Part shown: positions 14,674 through 23,177 of the stretch, in pieces
How positions within the stretch are numbered: position 1 is the first letter of the stretch
How the letters are laid out: each line of letters starts with the position of its first letter
From: Bacillota bacterium
GTDB lineage: Bacteria > Bacillota > Clostridia > Oscillospirales > Oscillospiraceae
Direction: 5' to 3'
Length of the DNA: 23,177 nucleotides
Assembly (NCBI GenBank): GCA_023393155.1
Contig: JAEWML010000210.1
Coordinates: forward strand, 1-23,177
Translations under genes and position numbers: made by a program
The notes under the pieces: model-generated
Told to the model about the DNA's origin: nothing
Seen by the model: the letters and a program-made list of their open reading frames with translations, nothing else
Database searches by the model: none

Positions 14674-15012
14674 TCACTTGTCAACCGAAAGTTTCCGCCT
14701 CCGTTGCTCGGCAAGAACATTCTTCCGAAAAAGCAGCGCGTCAGCCATCACATAAATAGCGGTGACGGCAGGGCTGGCGTGTTCCATGGCCCGCTGCACG
14801 CGCCGAATGTCCCCGTACTTTTGCATCAACTCCACGGCGTATATTTTGCGGAAGCTATGCGGCCCAACGTTTTGCTCGAACCTAAATGCGCGCTGCGCCC
14901 GCTTAACGTCCTTCCAAACGGCCTGCCTTGTCTTGTGGCTCCCCGGCTTCGTGCCGGGGAACGCCCAGACAGGCCCGACTTTATGCCGGACCATTTTCCT
15001 CTTCCAAAACAT
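14674..15012 (-). pseudogene. C-terminal remnant of a second tyrosine integrase
   Basis: The 112 residues from the ATG at 15012 match the end of a phage-type integrase. VWAFPGTKPGSHKTRQAVWKDVKRA leads into GPHSFRKIYAVELMQKYGDI, with the catalytic His-x-x-Arg pair (residues 52 and 55), then VQRAMEHASPAVTAIYVMAD with His78 and the nucleophile position Tyr87. The first catalytic arginine, the lysine strand and the whole N-terminal DNA-binding domain are missing. The frame stays open upstream to 15249, but those residues are not integrase-like and run over the next genes. No good ribosome site precedes the ATG. I read it as a truncated, probably inactive gene left by a mobile element. Confidence 0.7.
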
Positions 15013-15096
15013 AAACTCCGCCGTTTCGGCACATCCTAGCCGAAAACGCTTGGACCGCCGCAACCATCTCAAACTGAAAGGAACGGACTGAATTTT

Positions 15097-15330
15097 ATGG
15101 GGCTTATTCCATGCACCTCTGCCTGTATCTATCAAAAGGACGGACTGTGCGATCTGGACTGCGCGGCGGCTGCGGGAGTTCCCCCCGCCGGAGGCGGCTG
15201 CGTTCACTTTATCCCTGTTTGTGCAGCACGGAGCGCAGAGCCTCCCCAATATTCCGCACCGGAATCAGCTCCAATCCCGCCGGTGGATGGAGCGATTGGG
15301 ACCGGTGCTCCGGAATCAGGCAGCGCTTGA
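15097..15330 (+). CDS. Small cysteine-rich CIYQKDG protein
   Basis: A 77-residue frame begins MGLIPCTSACIYQKDGLCDLD and includes GGGCVHFIP. This C-x3-CIYQ-DG-C ... GCVHF pattern matches short clostridial proteins of about 45-60 residues that I recall being labelled, doubtfully, as hydroxymyristoyl-ACP dehydratase; the true function is unknown. The four to six cysteines suggest metal binding. Relatives normally end soon after CVHF; here the frame runs about 40 residues further, antisense to the 3' end of radA (stop at 15209), so the tail may be an acquired read-through extension. AAAGGA lies upstream at a long spacing, so expression is uncertain. Confidence 0.5.
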   Translation: MGLIPCTSACIYQKDGLCDLDCAAAAGVPPAGGGCVHFIPVCAARSAEPPQYSAPESAPIPPVDGAIGTGAPESGSA

Positions 15331-16603
15331 AGCCCAGGCGCTGCACTTCGTTCACCCGCTGGCTCAACTGGCTGACACTGCGCAGTTCTCCTGTCAGGCC
15401 CACCTCTCCGATGGACACCAGATCGCTGGGAATCGGCTGATCCAAATAACTGGAAGCCAGCGCCACGGCGGCGGCAAGGTCGGCGGCAGGCTCGTCCAGC
15501 CACAATCCGCCGATGATATTTAAATAGGTATCGCAGGTGGAGAGCTTCAGCCCTCCTCTCTTTTCCAGCACCGCAATCAGCATGGCCGCCCGGTTGTAAT
15601 CAAAGCCGTTGCTGGTGCGGCGGGGCGTTCCGTATCCGCTGGGGGCAATCAGGGCCTGCACCTCTGCCAGCACGGGACGCACCCCCTCCATCACACAGGT
15701 GACGCAGCTCCCCGGCGCATCCGCTGGACGGCCTGCCAGCAGCAGCTCCGAGGGGTTTTCCACCTCGTGCAGCCCAGCGTCCTCCATCTCAAACACGCCG
15801 ATCTCATTGGTGGCCCCGAAGCGATTTTTTGCCGCCCGCAAAATGCGGTAGGAGCTGTGCTGATCTCCCTCGAAATACAGCACGCAGTCCACCATGTGCT
15901 CCAAGACCTTGGGTCCGGCAATGGAGCCCTCTTTATTCACATGCCCGATGACGAACACGGTGACCTCCTGCCCCTTGGCAAGCTGCATCAATGCCATAGT
16001 GCAGTCCTTCACCTGCCCCACGCTTCCGGCGGGAGAATCCAGCGCGTCGTTGTACAGCGTCTGGATGGAATCGATGATGAGTATGTCGGGCTGCTCCTCC
16101 GCCACCGTTTCCAGCACGTCCCCCAGGCAGGTTTCGGAAATAACGAACAGCTGTTCACTCTCCACATCCAGCCGCTTTGCCCGGAGCTTTAACTGGTGCT
16201 CCGACTCCTCTCCGGATACATACAAAACCTTGGAGAATTCGCACAGCTTGCTGCAAATTTGCAGCATCAGCGTGGACTTTCCGATACCCGGCGCGCCGCC
16301 TACCAGCACCAGAGAACCCTTGACGGCTCCGCCGCCAAGGACCCGGTCCAGCTCTCCCATCCCGGTGGGAAAGCGGATTTCCGACGCGGTTTCCAAATCC
16401 GTCACCGGGCGGGCACGGCGGGCGCCTCCCGCAGCAGGGATTGCCGGAGCCGCCGCTTTCCCGATACCCCGGGACTTTTTCGGCGCGGCTTCCGCGGGAC
16501 GCTCCACCACCGTGTTCCACGCGCCGCAGGCGGGGCACTTCCCCGCCCACTTGGGCGTCTCGTTTCCGCACTCCGTGCAGTAAAACGTACTTTTCGCTTT
16601 CAT
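15209..16603 (-). CDS. radA: DNA repair protein RadA (Sms)
   Basis: RadA is a RecA-like, hexameric helicase-type ATPase that promotes branch migration in recombinational repair. The 464-residue protein has an N-terminal four-cysteine zinc finger (Cys9, 12, 23, 26: CTECGNETPKWAGKCPAC) and Walker A GGAPGIGKST at about 102-111. The RadA-specific KNRFG motif lies in ILRAAKNRFGATNEIG, and a C-terminal Lon-protease-like domain contains IGEVGLTGELRSV. The ATG follows directly on the cwlD stop (TAG then ATG), with GGAGG inside the end of cwlD. The two genes are therefore translationally linked. Its 3' end overlaps the antisense small gene at 15097-15330. Confidence 0.97.
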   Translation of the reverse strand: MKAKSTFYCTECGNETPKWAGKCPACGAWNTVVERPAEAAPKKSRGIGKAAAPAIPAAGGARRARPVTDLETASEIRFPTGMGELDRVLGGGAVKGSLVLVGGAPGIGKSTLMLQICSKLCEFSKVLYVSGEESEHQLKLRAKRLDVESEQLFVISETCLGDVLETVAEEQPDILIIDSIQTLYNDALDSPAGSVGQVKDCTMALMQLAKGQEVTVFVIGHVNKEGSIAGPKVLEHMVDCVLYFEGDQHSSYRILRAAKNRFGATNEIGVFEMEDAGLHEVENPSELLLAGRPADAPGSCVTCVMEGVRPVLAEVQALIAPSGYGTPRRTSNGFDYNRAAMLIAVLEKRGGLKLSTCDTYLNIIGGLWLDEPAADLAAAVALASSYLDQPIPSDLVSIGEVGLTGELRSVSQLSQRVNEVQRLGFKRCLIPEHRSQSLHPPAGLELIPVRNIGEALRSVLHKQG

Positions 16604-17329
16604 CTATGACGTTTCCTCCGTAGAAAAATATCCGGCGGCAATGGCAAGCGCCAGCCGTGTCTGGTATCCCGGCTCTTGCAGGCGGGTGGTTTCCGCACTG
16701 TTGGAGAGAAAGCCGCACTCCACGATGATTGCCGGAGCCGTGGCGTTCTTCGTGAGATAAATGGAATCTGAAATACGCTTGGGCGTTTTTCCGTTCCCCG
16801 TGTTCACGCTGCTGTTCAGCCGCTCCTGCACGGCGGAGGCCAGCGCCGGGGCAGGCTCCACGCCGTTGTAAAATACCTGCGCGCCGTGGGTTTTTGGGGA
16901 GCCCGGAAGGCTGTTCTGATGGATGCTGAGGAGCACCGCGTTTTCCAGTCCATTCACCAGCGCCACCCGGTTTTTAAGGTCGGAGGCCTTTTTCTGCCTC
17001 AGTGTCGTGGCTGCCGGAGAATGGATGGACACGTCCTCCGTCCGGGTCATCACCGTGTCCTGACCCAAAAACCGGAGCAGCGCGTCCAACCGCCCGGCAA
17101 TCTGCAAATTTAACCCGCTCTCCACCGTGCCGTCCCCGGCCACCGCGCCGCCGTCCTCTCCGCCGTGGCCCGGGTCCACCACCACCACGCGGCTGGGGCT
17201 TCCCATCGGCTGGGATGAGAGCACGGAGACGCTCCCGCTCCCCTGCCACAAAATCAACGCCATCCCCGCCACCGCCGTAAGCAGCAGTGCGGAAAAGCCC
17301 AGATGGGTCCTGCGTATAAAAACAACCAT
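16604..17329 (-). CDS. cwlD: Spore cortex N-acetylmuramoyl-L-alanine amidase CwlD
   Basis: A zinc amidase (Amidase_3) that removes peptide side chains from muramic acid, a step needed to make muramic-delta-lactam in spore cortex, which germination enzymes recognise. One N-terminal membrane/signal segment (about 8-28) precedes the catalytic domain. The zinc ligands are seen in VDPGHGGEDGG (His55), TVESGLNL (Glu70) and LLSIHQN, and the catalytic glutamate in IIVECGFLSN. The ATG at 17329 lies eight bases after GGGAGG; the GTG at 17338 lies within that site. The 241-residue length fits CwlD. It is transcribed ahead of radA from the promoter at 17431-17460. The CwlD name rests on architecture and the sporulation context; another Amidase_3 amidase is possible. 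Confidence 0.88.
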   Translation of the reverse strand: MVVFIRRTHLGFSALLLTAVAGMALILWQGSGSVSVLSSQPMGSPSRVVVVDPGHGGEDGGAVAGDGTVESGLNLQIAGRLDALLRFLGQDTVMTRTEDVSIHSPAATTLRQKKASDLKNRVALVNGLENAVLLSIHQNSLPGSPKTHGAQVFYNGVEPAPALASAVQERLNSSVNTGNGKTPKRISDSIYLTKNATAPAIIVECGFLSNSAETTRLQEPGYQTRLALAIAAGYFSTEETS

Positions 17330-17430
17330 AGCCGTCACCTCCCGTGAAGAATATGAGGTACGGCTTTTCCATTATGTCCTTCGGACGGGCCGATGCAGCC
17401 GGTATGGCTGACTGTGCCGTCCCCCTGAAT

Positions 17431-17460
17431 ATTATAGCACCCTTTTGCCCGGTCCCGCAA
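17431..17460 (-). promoter_or_regulatory. Sigma-A promoter of cwlD-radA
   Basis: On the minus strand TTGCGG (17455-17460), 18 bases, then a perfect TATAAT (17431-17436), roughly 100 bases before cwlD. The repair gene radA would share it. Confidence 0.65.
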
Positions 17461-17465
17461 GATGT

Positions 17466-17517
17466 ACCTGCGGGGGTTGCCCGGCATAGTATGGCATAAG
17501 CGCACGATACCGTGCGC
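17466..17517 (+). promoter_or_regulatory. Candidate sporulation promoter and leader hairpin of cotJ operon
   Basis: CATAGTATG (17485-17493) resembles a sigma-K -10 (CATANNNTA) with ACC (17466-17468) 16 bases upstream. An alternative sigma-E reading pairs GCATAGT with CGATACCGT. Just after it a 7-bp stem (17500-17506 with 17511-17517) could form in the leader. The family's expression by mother-cell sigma factors supports the idea; the sequence match alone is weak. Confidence 0.3.
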
Positions 17518-17558
17518 AGTCTGAGCAAACCTACGCAAAGGAAGGAGTATTTTTGCAG

Positions 17559-18008
17559 ATGGATAGACCTGAATTGAATTCCTGCGGCCAAAACGACGGG
17601 AGCCTTCCCGGACGCTGTGCGCCGCTGGCATTTCCCTATGTGCCCATGCAGAATCAGGACCCGCCCCGCTATGAAAATGCCACGGCGCTTCAGACGGGGA
17701 CGTTGTTTCCGGGGCTGGACCTGCCCTTTAAGGCGGCGATGACTGACAAGCTGAAAACCAACAACACCGCCTTGGCGGAGCTGATGGCGCTTGATTTTGC
17801 GATCGACGAGCTGGGCCTTTATCTCACCACCCACCCCAAGGACCAGGAGGTTTTAAACCTCTACTGGGCCTATATCAAGCTCTCCCAAGAGGGTCGGAAG
17901 ACGTATCAGAAGATGTATGGCCCCCTCCTCCAGACCGATATTACGGAGCAGGACGGCTTTATCTGGCTGAATGACCCGTGGCCCTGGGATGAAGGAGTGA
18001 ACGGCTAA
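17559..18008 (+). CDS. Fused spore coat proteins CotJA-CotJB
   Basis: One 149-residue frame carries two coat-protein domains usually encoded by separate adjacent genes. Residues about 18-58 are CotJA-like (PLAFPYVPMQ ... TALQTGTLFPGLDLPF). Residues about 66-146 are CotJB-like (LDFAIDELGLYLTTHPKDQEVL, QKMYGPLL, WLNDPWPWDE). The join is continuous in frame with no stop or ribosome site between the domains. CotJ proteins are inner-coat components deposited with CotJC. The ATG at 17559 is 11 bases after GGAAGGAG; an in-frame TTG at 17553 is five bases after it and could be the true start. The stop overlaps the cotJC start (TAATG). Confidence 0.88.
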   Translation: MDRPELNSCGQNDGSLPGRCAPLAFPYVPMQNQDPPRYENATALQTGTLFPGLDLPFKAAMTDKLKTNNTALAELMALDFAIDELGLYLTTHPKDQEVLNLYWAYIKLSQEGRKTYQKMYGPLLQTDITEQDGFIWLNDPWPWDEGVNG

Positions 18009-18604
18009 TGTTTATTTATGAAAAAAAGCTGCAATATCCCGTCAACATCAAAACTCCAAATCCCAAGCTGGCGGCGCTGATTATCAGTCAGTATGGGGGC
18101 CCCCACGGAGAACTCGGCGCATCGCTGCGGTATCTGAGCCAGCGGTACTCCATGCCCTATCCCGAGCTGAAAGGACTTTTAACCGATATCGGGACAGAAG
18201 AGCTAGGGCATTTGGAGATGGTGGGGACCATCGTCCATCAGCTAACCCGGAATCTTACGGAGAGCGACGTGAAAGAGGGCGGCTTTGCCCCCTATTTTAT
18301 CGACCACACCACCTCGGTCTACCCCACCGCCGCCTCCGGCTCTCCCTGGAGCGCGGACGGCATCGCCGTCACCGGTGACACCATCGCGGATTTGACTGAG
18401 GACTTGGCGGCGGAGCAGAAGGCCCGCCTGACCTATGACAACATCCTGCGGATGAGCGATGACCCGGATGTCACCGACGCCATTCGCTTCCTCCGCGCCA
18501 GAGAAATCGTTCACTTCCAGCGCTTCGGCGAGGGCCTGCGGCTGGCAAAAGATCGGATGAACGAGCGAAACGTGTACTATATGAACCCGTCCTTTGACAC
18601 CTGA
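18008..18604 (+). CDS. cotJC: Spore coat manganese catalase CotJC
   Basis: A 198-residue di-manganese catalase-family protein that breaks down hydrogen peroxide and is part of the spore coat. The metal ligands expected for the four-helix bundle are present: Glu35 (PHGELGASLRYLSQRY), Glu65 and His68 (GTEELGHLEM), Glu136 (AAEQKAR) and His169 (AREIVHFQRF). The 33-residue gap between the last two equals that of characterised manganese catalases. Its ATG overlaps the stop of the cotJA-cotJB fusion, so translation is coupled, and AAGGAG lies about ten bases upstream. Length is typical of CotJC. The operon ends at the terminator at 18643-18685. Confidence 0.95.
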   Translation: MFIYEKKLQYPVNIKTPNPKLAALIISQYGGPHGELGASLRYLSQRYSMPYPELKGLLTDIGTEELGHLEMVGTIVHQLTRNLTESDVKEGGFAPYFIDHTTSVYPTAASGSPWSADGIAVTGDTIADLTEDLAAEQKARLTYDNILRMSDDPDVTDAIRFLRAREIVHFQRFGEGLRLAKDRMNERNVYYMNPSFDT

Positions 18605-18642
18605 TCGCAGGGCAAAGGCAAAGGCTTACAAAAACGCTTTCT

Positions 18643-18685
18643 ACCGGAGGAAGGCTAATTGGCACCGGTTTTCCTCCGGTTTTTT
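18643..18685 (+). terminator. Rho-independent terminator of cotJ operon
   Basis: A 10-bp stem (ACCGGAGGAA at 18643-18652 with TTCCTCCGGT at 18671-18680) has an 18-base loop and runs into TTTTT. Confidence 0.85.
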
Positions 18686-18717
18686 ATATACGATTTTTTA
18701 TTAACATACAATGAGTG

Positions 18718-18756
18718 AAAGGCGATATAACTTTACAACTATATCGCCTTTTTATA
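18718..18756. terminator. Second hairpin terminator, between cotJC and ligA
   Basis: A 12-bp perfect stem (18718-18729 with 18740-18751), 10-base loop, is followed on the plus strand by a T-rich stretch (TTATAATTTT). It lies between convergent genes and can also fold in the ligA transcript, where the T-tract is poorer. Confidence 0.75.
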
Positions 18757-18775
18757 ATTTTCAAAACACCGGAGG

Positions 18776-20803
<2,028 letters not shown>

Positions 20804-20804
<1 letters not shown>

Positions 20805-21502
20805 CAGCCCTTGTTGAGAATCAGTTCCCTGGCGTCATCCACTTGATTGCCGGAATTGCTGAAATAGGTGTAATTCTCCGGCACCGTGCCCACAATCACC
20901 GTTTCCGCCACGGTAAAGGCGTTGCTCACCTGCGTGGCGGTATTAAACCCCGGCAGCAGAATCGCCACGGATACATCCACCTCCAGCATAATCCGGTGCT
21001 TGGTCTGGTTGATTCCCGCAGAGTCAAACTGGTTTTCCAGATGCGCTCTGGACGATCCCACAGACTGCATCCGAACCTTCACCCCGGGCCCTCGCCCAGA
21101 CAGCAGCGCAGACCCGGTAAGGCTGCCCACGGGAATGGACAAATCTTTTGTGGACACGTCGGAGAGCCGTTCTAAAATCACCTTTAAAATTTGGGACTGC
21201 AACCGGTTGAACTCCGGCATGTTGCTTTTTACCGCCGTAATCTTCCCCTCGTTGTCCTTTTCAAAGGAAATCAAATCGTCGTATTTAATCTCCCCATTGT
21301 CAATTGTTTCATTCACTGCCTGCGAGACGATGCCGTTCACTGTGTTGCTGACCCGGGTAATAGCCAGTTGGGTCAGCAGCTGCTTCATCTGAAGACCCGC
21401 CACGGCGGCAAAAACCCCCAGCCCCAGAAGCACCGCCGCCAGCAGCAGCCGCGCCAGTGTCCGCCGGGTCAGGGGGCGGCGGTAGTATCCGTATGATCTC
21501 AT
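20804..21502 (-). CDS. yunB: Sporulation protein YunB
   Basis: A 232-residue membrane-anchored protein with a single N-terminal transmembrane segment (about 18-40, after a basic YYRRPLTRR start) and an extracytoplasmic domain. YunB family landmarks include RVSNTVNGIVSQAVNETI, FNRLQSQILKVI, IPVGSLTGSALLSGRGPGVKV, FDSAGINQTKHRIMLEVDVSV and VAETVIVGTVPENY. In Bacillus yunB is made in the mother cell under sigma-E; its biochemical role is unknown. The ATG at 21502 follows GGGGTGA by five bases; a TTG at 21532 would add ten residues upstream of that site. It lies 43 bases after murD, so it may be co-transcribed with it. Confidence 0.9.
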
Positions 21503-21545
21503 AGAATCACCCCATTGGAAGATTCTATGCAAAAGGGGCTTTTCC

Positions 21546-22925
21546 CTATTTCAATCCGGCCACGATCTGCTTAAAGGCCCTGCCCCGCTCCATAAAGTTT
21601 TTAAACTGGTCAAAGGCCGCGCAGGCGGGGCTCAGCAGCACCACGTCGCCCTCCCCCGCTCTCTGTGCCGCCGTTTCCACAGCGGCGCGAAGCTCGGAGA
21701 CGGTCAGCATCTCCGGAACGCCGTGATAGCCAGGCGTGTTTTCAACGCAGGCGCGGATTTTTTCCGCCGTGGCCCCGCAGAGAATCAGAAGCTTTACATG
21801 CTCCACAAGCTCCGGTCCCAGCGTGTCGAAGGGAATGTGCTTGTCGTAGCCTCCAGCAATGAGAATGACCTTTTCGGGGAAGGACCGCAGCCCCGCGATG
21901 GTGCGGGAGGGGCTGGTTCCGATGGAGTCGTTGTAGTACCGCGCGCCCCGCAGCGTCCGCACCAGCTCAATGCGGTGCTCCACGCCGGCAAAGGTCCGGG
22001 CCACCTGCCGCATCGCTTCATCGGGAATCAGCCCGTCCATGGCGGCAATCGCCGCCATATAGTTTTCCACGTTATGAACTCCGGGAAGCAGGATATCGGA
22101 CGTGCGCATAATCTCCCGCTCCGCCCCGTCCATCCGGGAAACAATTACGTCACCCCGGAGGAATACGCCCTCCTCCGGCTCCCCTTTCCGGGAGAACAGC
22201 CGCCTGCGGCCAACGGCCCGGTGAGCCTGCTCCGCCGTAATCTCGTTATCGGCATTAAATATCGTAACATCTTCCACAGACTGATGTGTAAAGATATTTT
22301 CCTTTGCAGCTATATACTCCGTCATATCCCTGTGTACGTCCAGATGATTGGGAGCCAGATTTGTAATCACGGCGATGTGGGGACTGCGGGTCATGGTCAT
22401 CAGTTGGAAAGAACTCAGCTCCAATACGGCGTAGTCCTCCGGCAGCATTTCATCCGCCTCGCACAGCAGCGGACGGCCGATGTTTCCGCCTACGTGGACG
22501 GTTTTTCCAGCCTCCCGCAAAAACTCTGAGATGAGCGTGGTGGTGGTGGTCTTCCCGTCGCTTCCGGTAACGGCAATCAGCATGCAGGGAGCCACCTGAA
22601 AGAAGACCTCCATTTCAGAGGTAATCTCGCTTCCCCGCGCCGCTGCGGCCAGAAGCTCCGGAACGTCCTGCCGCAGTCCCGGCGTGCGGAAGATCACATC
22701 TTGGGTCAAATCCTTCAGGTACGCATCCCCCAGCTTCAGCGTCACGCCAAGCCCCTCCAGCCGTTCGGCCTGACAGCCTAGATCCTCACGGCTTTTGCGG
22801 TCGCAGGCAGTGACGCGGACGCCCGATTTTGCCAAAAGCTCGATTAACGGCGTGTTGCTGACGCCGATTCCGACAATGGCCACGGTTTTTTCCCGAATGG
22901 ATGCGATGTATTCCTGTAACGTCAT
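21546..22925 (-). CDS. murD: UDP-N-acetylmuramoyl-L-alanine--D-glutamate ligase
   Basis: It adds D-glutamate to UDP-MurNAc-L-Ala in the cytosolic phase of peptidoglycan synthesis. The 459-residue protein has the N-terminal UDP-binding fold (TVAIVGIGVSNTPL), the ATP loop VTGSDGKTTTT at about 120-129, LELSSFQL, ITNLAPNHLDVH, YMAAIAAM, and the C-terminal segment GVEHRIELVRTLRGARYYNDSIGTSP characteristic of MurD. The ATG at 22925 is seven bases after GGAGGG; a TTG at 22940 lies upstream of it and is rejected. Notably it is not embedded in a dcw cluster here: its neighbours are yunB, ligA and, divergently, rnpB. It has its own promoter at 22975-23003. Confidence 0.96.
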   Translation of the reverse strand: MTLQEYIASIREKTVAIVGIGVSNTPLIELLAKSGVRVTACDRKSREDLGCQAERLEGLGVTLKLGDAYLKDLTQDVIFRTPGLRQDVPELLAAAARGSEITSEMEVFFQVAPCMLIAVTGSDGKTTTTTLISEFLREAGKTVHVGGNIGRPLLCEADEMLPEDYAVLELSSFQLMTMTRSPHIAVITNLAPNHLDVHRDMTEYIAAKENIFTHQSVEDVTIFNADNEITAEQAHRAVGRRRLFSRKGEPEEGVFLRGDVIVSRMDGAEREIMRTSDILLPGVHNVENYMAAIAAMDGLIPDEAMRQVARTFAGVEHRIELVRTLRGARYYNDSIGTSPSRTIAGLRSFPEKVILIAGGYDKHIPFDTLGPELVEHVKLLILCGATAEKIRACVENTPGYHGVPEMLTVSELRAAVETAAQRAGEGDVVLLSPACAAFDQFKNFMERGRAFKQIVAGLK

Positions 22926-22974
22926 AAGCGGTCCCTCCAAAAACGCCCGCAGGGGCGGAAAGATTACTCAAAAC

Positions 22975-23003
22975 AGTATACCGCAAAGCGGTAAAAATAG
23001 CAA
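22975..23003 (-). promoter_or_regulatory. Sigma-A promoter of murD
   Basis: On the minus strand TTGCTA (22998-23003), 17 bases, then TATACT (22975-22980), 50 bases before the murD ATG. A small dyad ACCGC/GCGGT lies in the spacer just upstream of the -10. Confidence 0.65.
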
Positions 23004-23036
23004 TCAGGCCTCTCAAATTTTTCATTTTCTTTGCTG

Positions 23037-23065
23037 TTGACAAGCAGTGAAAGAGCGGGTAAAAT
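23037..23065 (+). promoter_or_regulatory. Sigma-A promoter of rnpB
   Basis: A consensus TTGACA (23037-23042), 17 bases, then TAAAAT (23060-23065). It is among the strongest promoters in the window, fitting a highly expressed stable RNA. Confidence 0.9.
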
Positions 23066-23072
23066 AAACGGG

Positions 23073-23177
23073 CAAGTAAAACAGACAGTCGCGTGGGCAG
23101 GCCGAAAGGCCGTCTATGAGGAAAGTCCGGGCTCCACAGGGCAAGGATAACGGGTAACGCCCGCCGAAGGCGACTTC
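23073..23177 (+). ncRNA. rnpB: RNase P RNA (5' part, runs off the window)
   Basis: RNase P RNA is the catalytic RNA that trims tRNA 5' leaders. The diagnostic 5' region is present: a GGCC-GAAA-GGCC hairpin (23100-23111), then GAGGAAAGTCCGGGCTCCAC (23118-23137), AGGGCA, and GGGTAACGCCCG. The order fits bacterial type A RNA. The 5' end is placed about eight bases after the -10 and is approximate. The 3' two thirds lie beyond 23177. Confidence 0.95.

Noticed and set aside
15013..15249. N-terminal continuation of the integrase remnant
   Set aside because: The frame is open but the residues are not integrase-like and run antisense to the CIYQKDG gene and over the radA end.

Overview
The window looks like a chromosomal segment of an anaerobic, endospore-forming Clostridia member with fairly high GC. 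The nearest fit is an Oscillospiraceae relative (Flavonifractor, Intestinimonas or Oscillibacter-like). That placement is inferred from gene content and style: SpoIVA, CwlD, YunB, CotJ and a SPOCS/LysM protein, a PPi-type phosphofructokinase, type III pantothenate kinase, and strong GGAGG ribosome sites. No marker gene in the window fixes the genus.

Layout. 1-1056: 3' part of a SPOCS/LysM spore-envelope gene. 1259-3728: minus-strand polar amino-acid ABC transporter (binding lipoprotein, permease, ATPase). 3940-5415: spoIVA. 5485-6606: STM3941-family membrane protein and an ogt-type alkyltransferase, both minus. 6753-7684: coaX and a 49-residue membrane protein. 7789-8040: cysteine-rich small protein. 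8150-10571: divergent pfp/fba glycolytic pair. 10736-12995: Amidase_6 protein and a three-SLH plus GH18 surface protein. 13079-14095: Xer-type recombinase. 14096-15012: palindrome-rich gene-free DNA and the C-terminal remnant of a second integrase. 15097-15330: small CIYQKDG protein. 15209-17329: radA-cwlD. 17559-18604: a fused cotJA-cotJB gene and cotJC. 18776-22925: murD-yunB-ligA on the minus strand. About 23073 to the end: 5' part of RNase P RNA.

Themes. Sporulation and envelope functions recur: coat basement ATPase (SpoIVA), coat/cortex proteins (SPOCS-LysM, YunB, CotJ), cortex processing (CwlD) and a possible wall hydrolase (SLH-GH18). They are interleaved with housekeeping genes for repair (radA, ligA, ogt), cofactor synthesis (coaX), wall precursors (murD) and glycolysis (pfp, fba). 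Most intergenic gaps are short and hold recognisable sigma-A type promoters or hairpin terminators, so transcription units can be drawn with fair confidence.

Most of the window is ordinary core genome. I see no CRISPR array, tRNA, complete IS or complete defence system. The least explained segment is 14096-15100, a likely decayed mobile element or interspersed repeat. Other points of interest are the cotJA-cotJB fusion, a promoter nested inside a terminator hairpin at 11241-11302, a palindromic -35 shared by ogt and coaX, and two small cysteine-rich proteins of unknown function.
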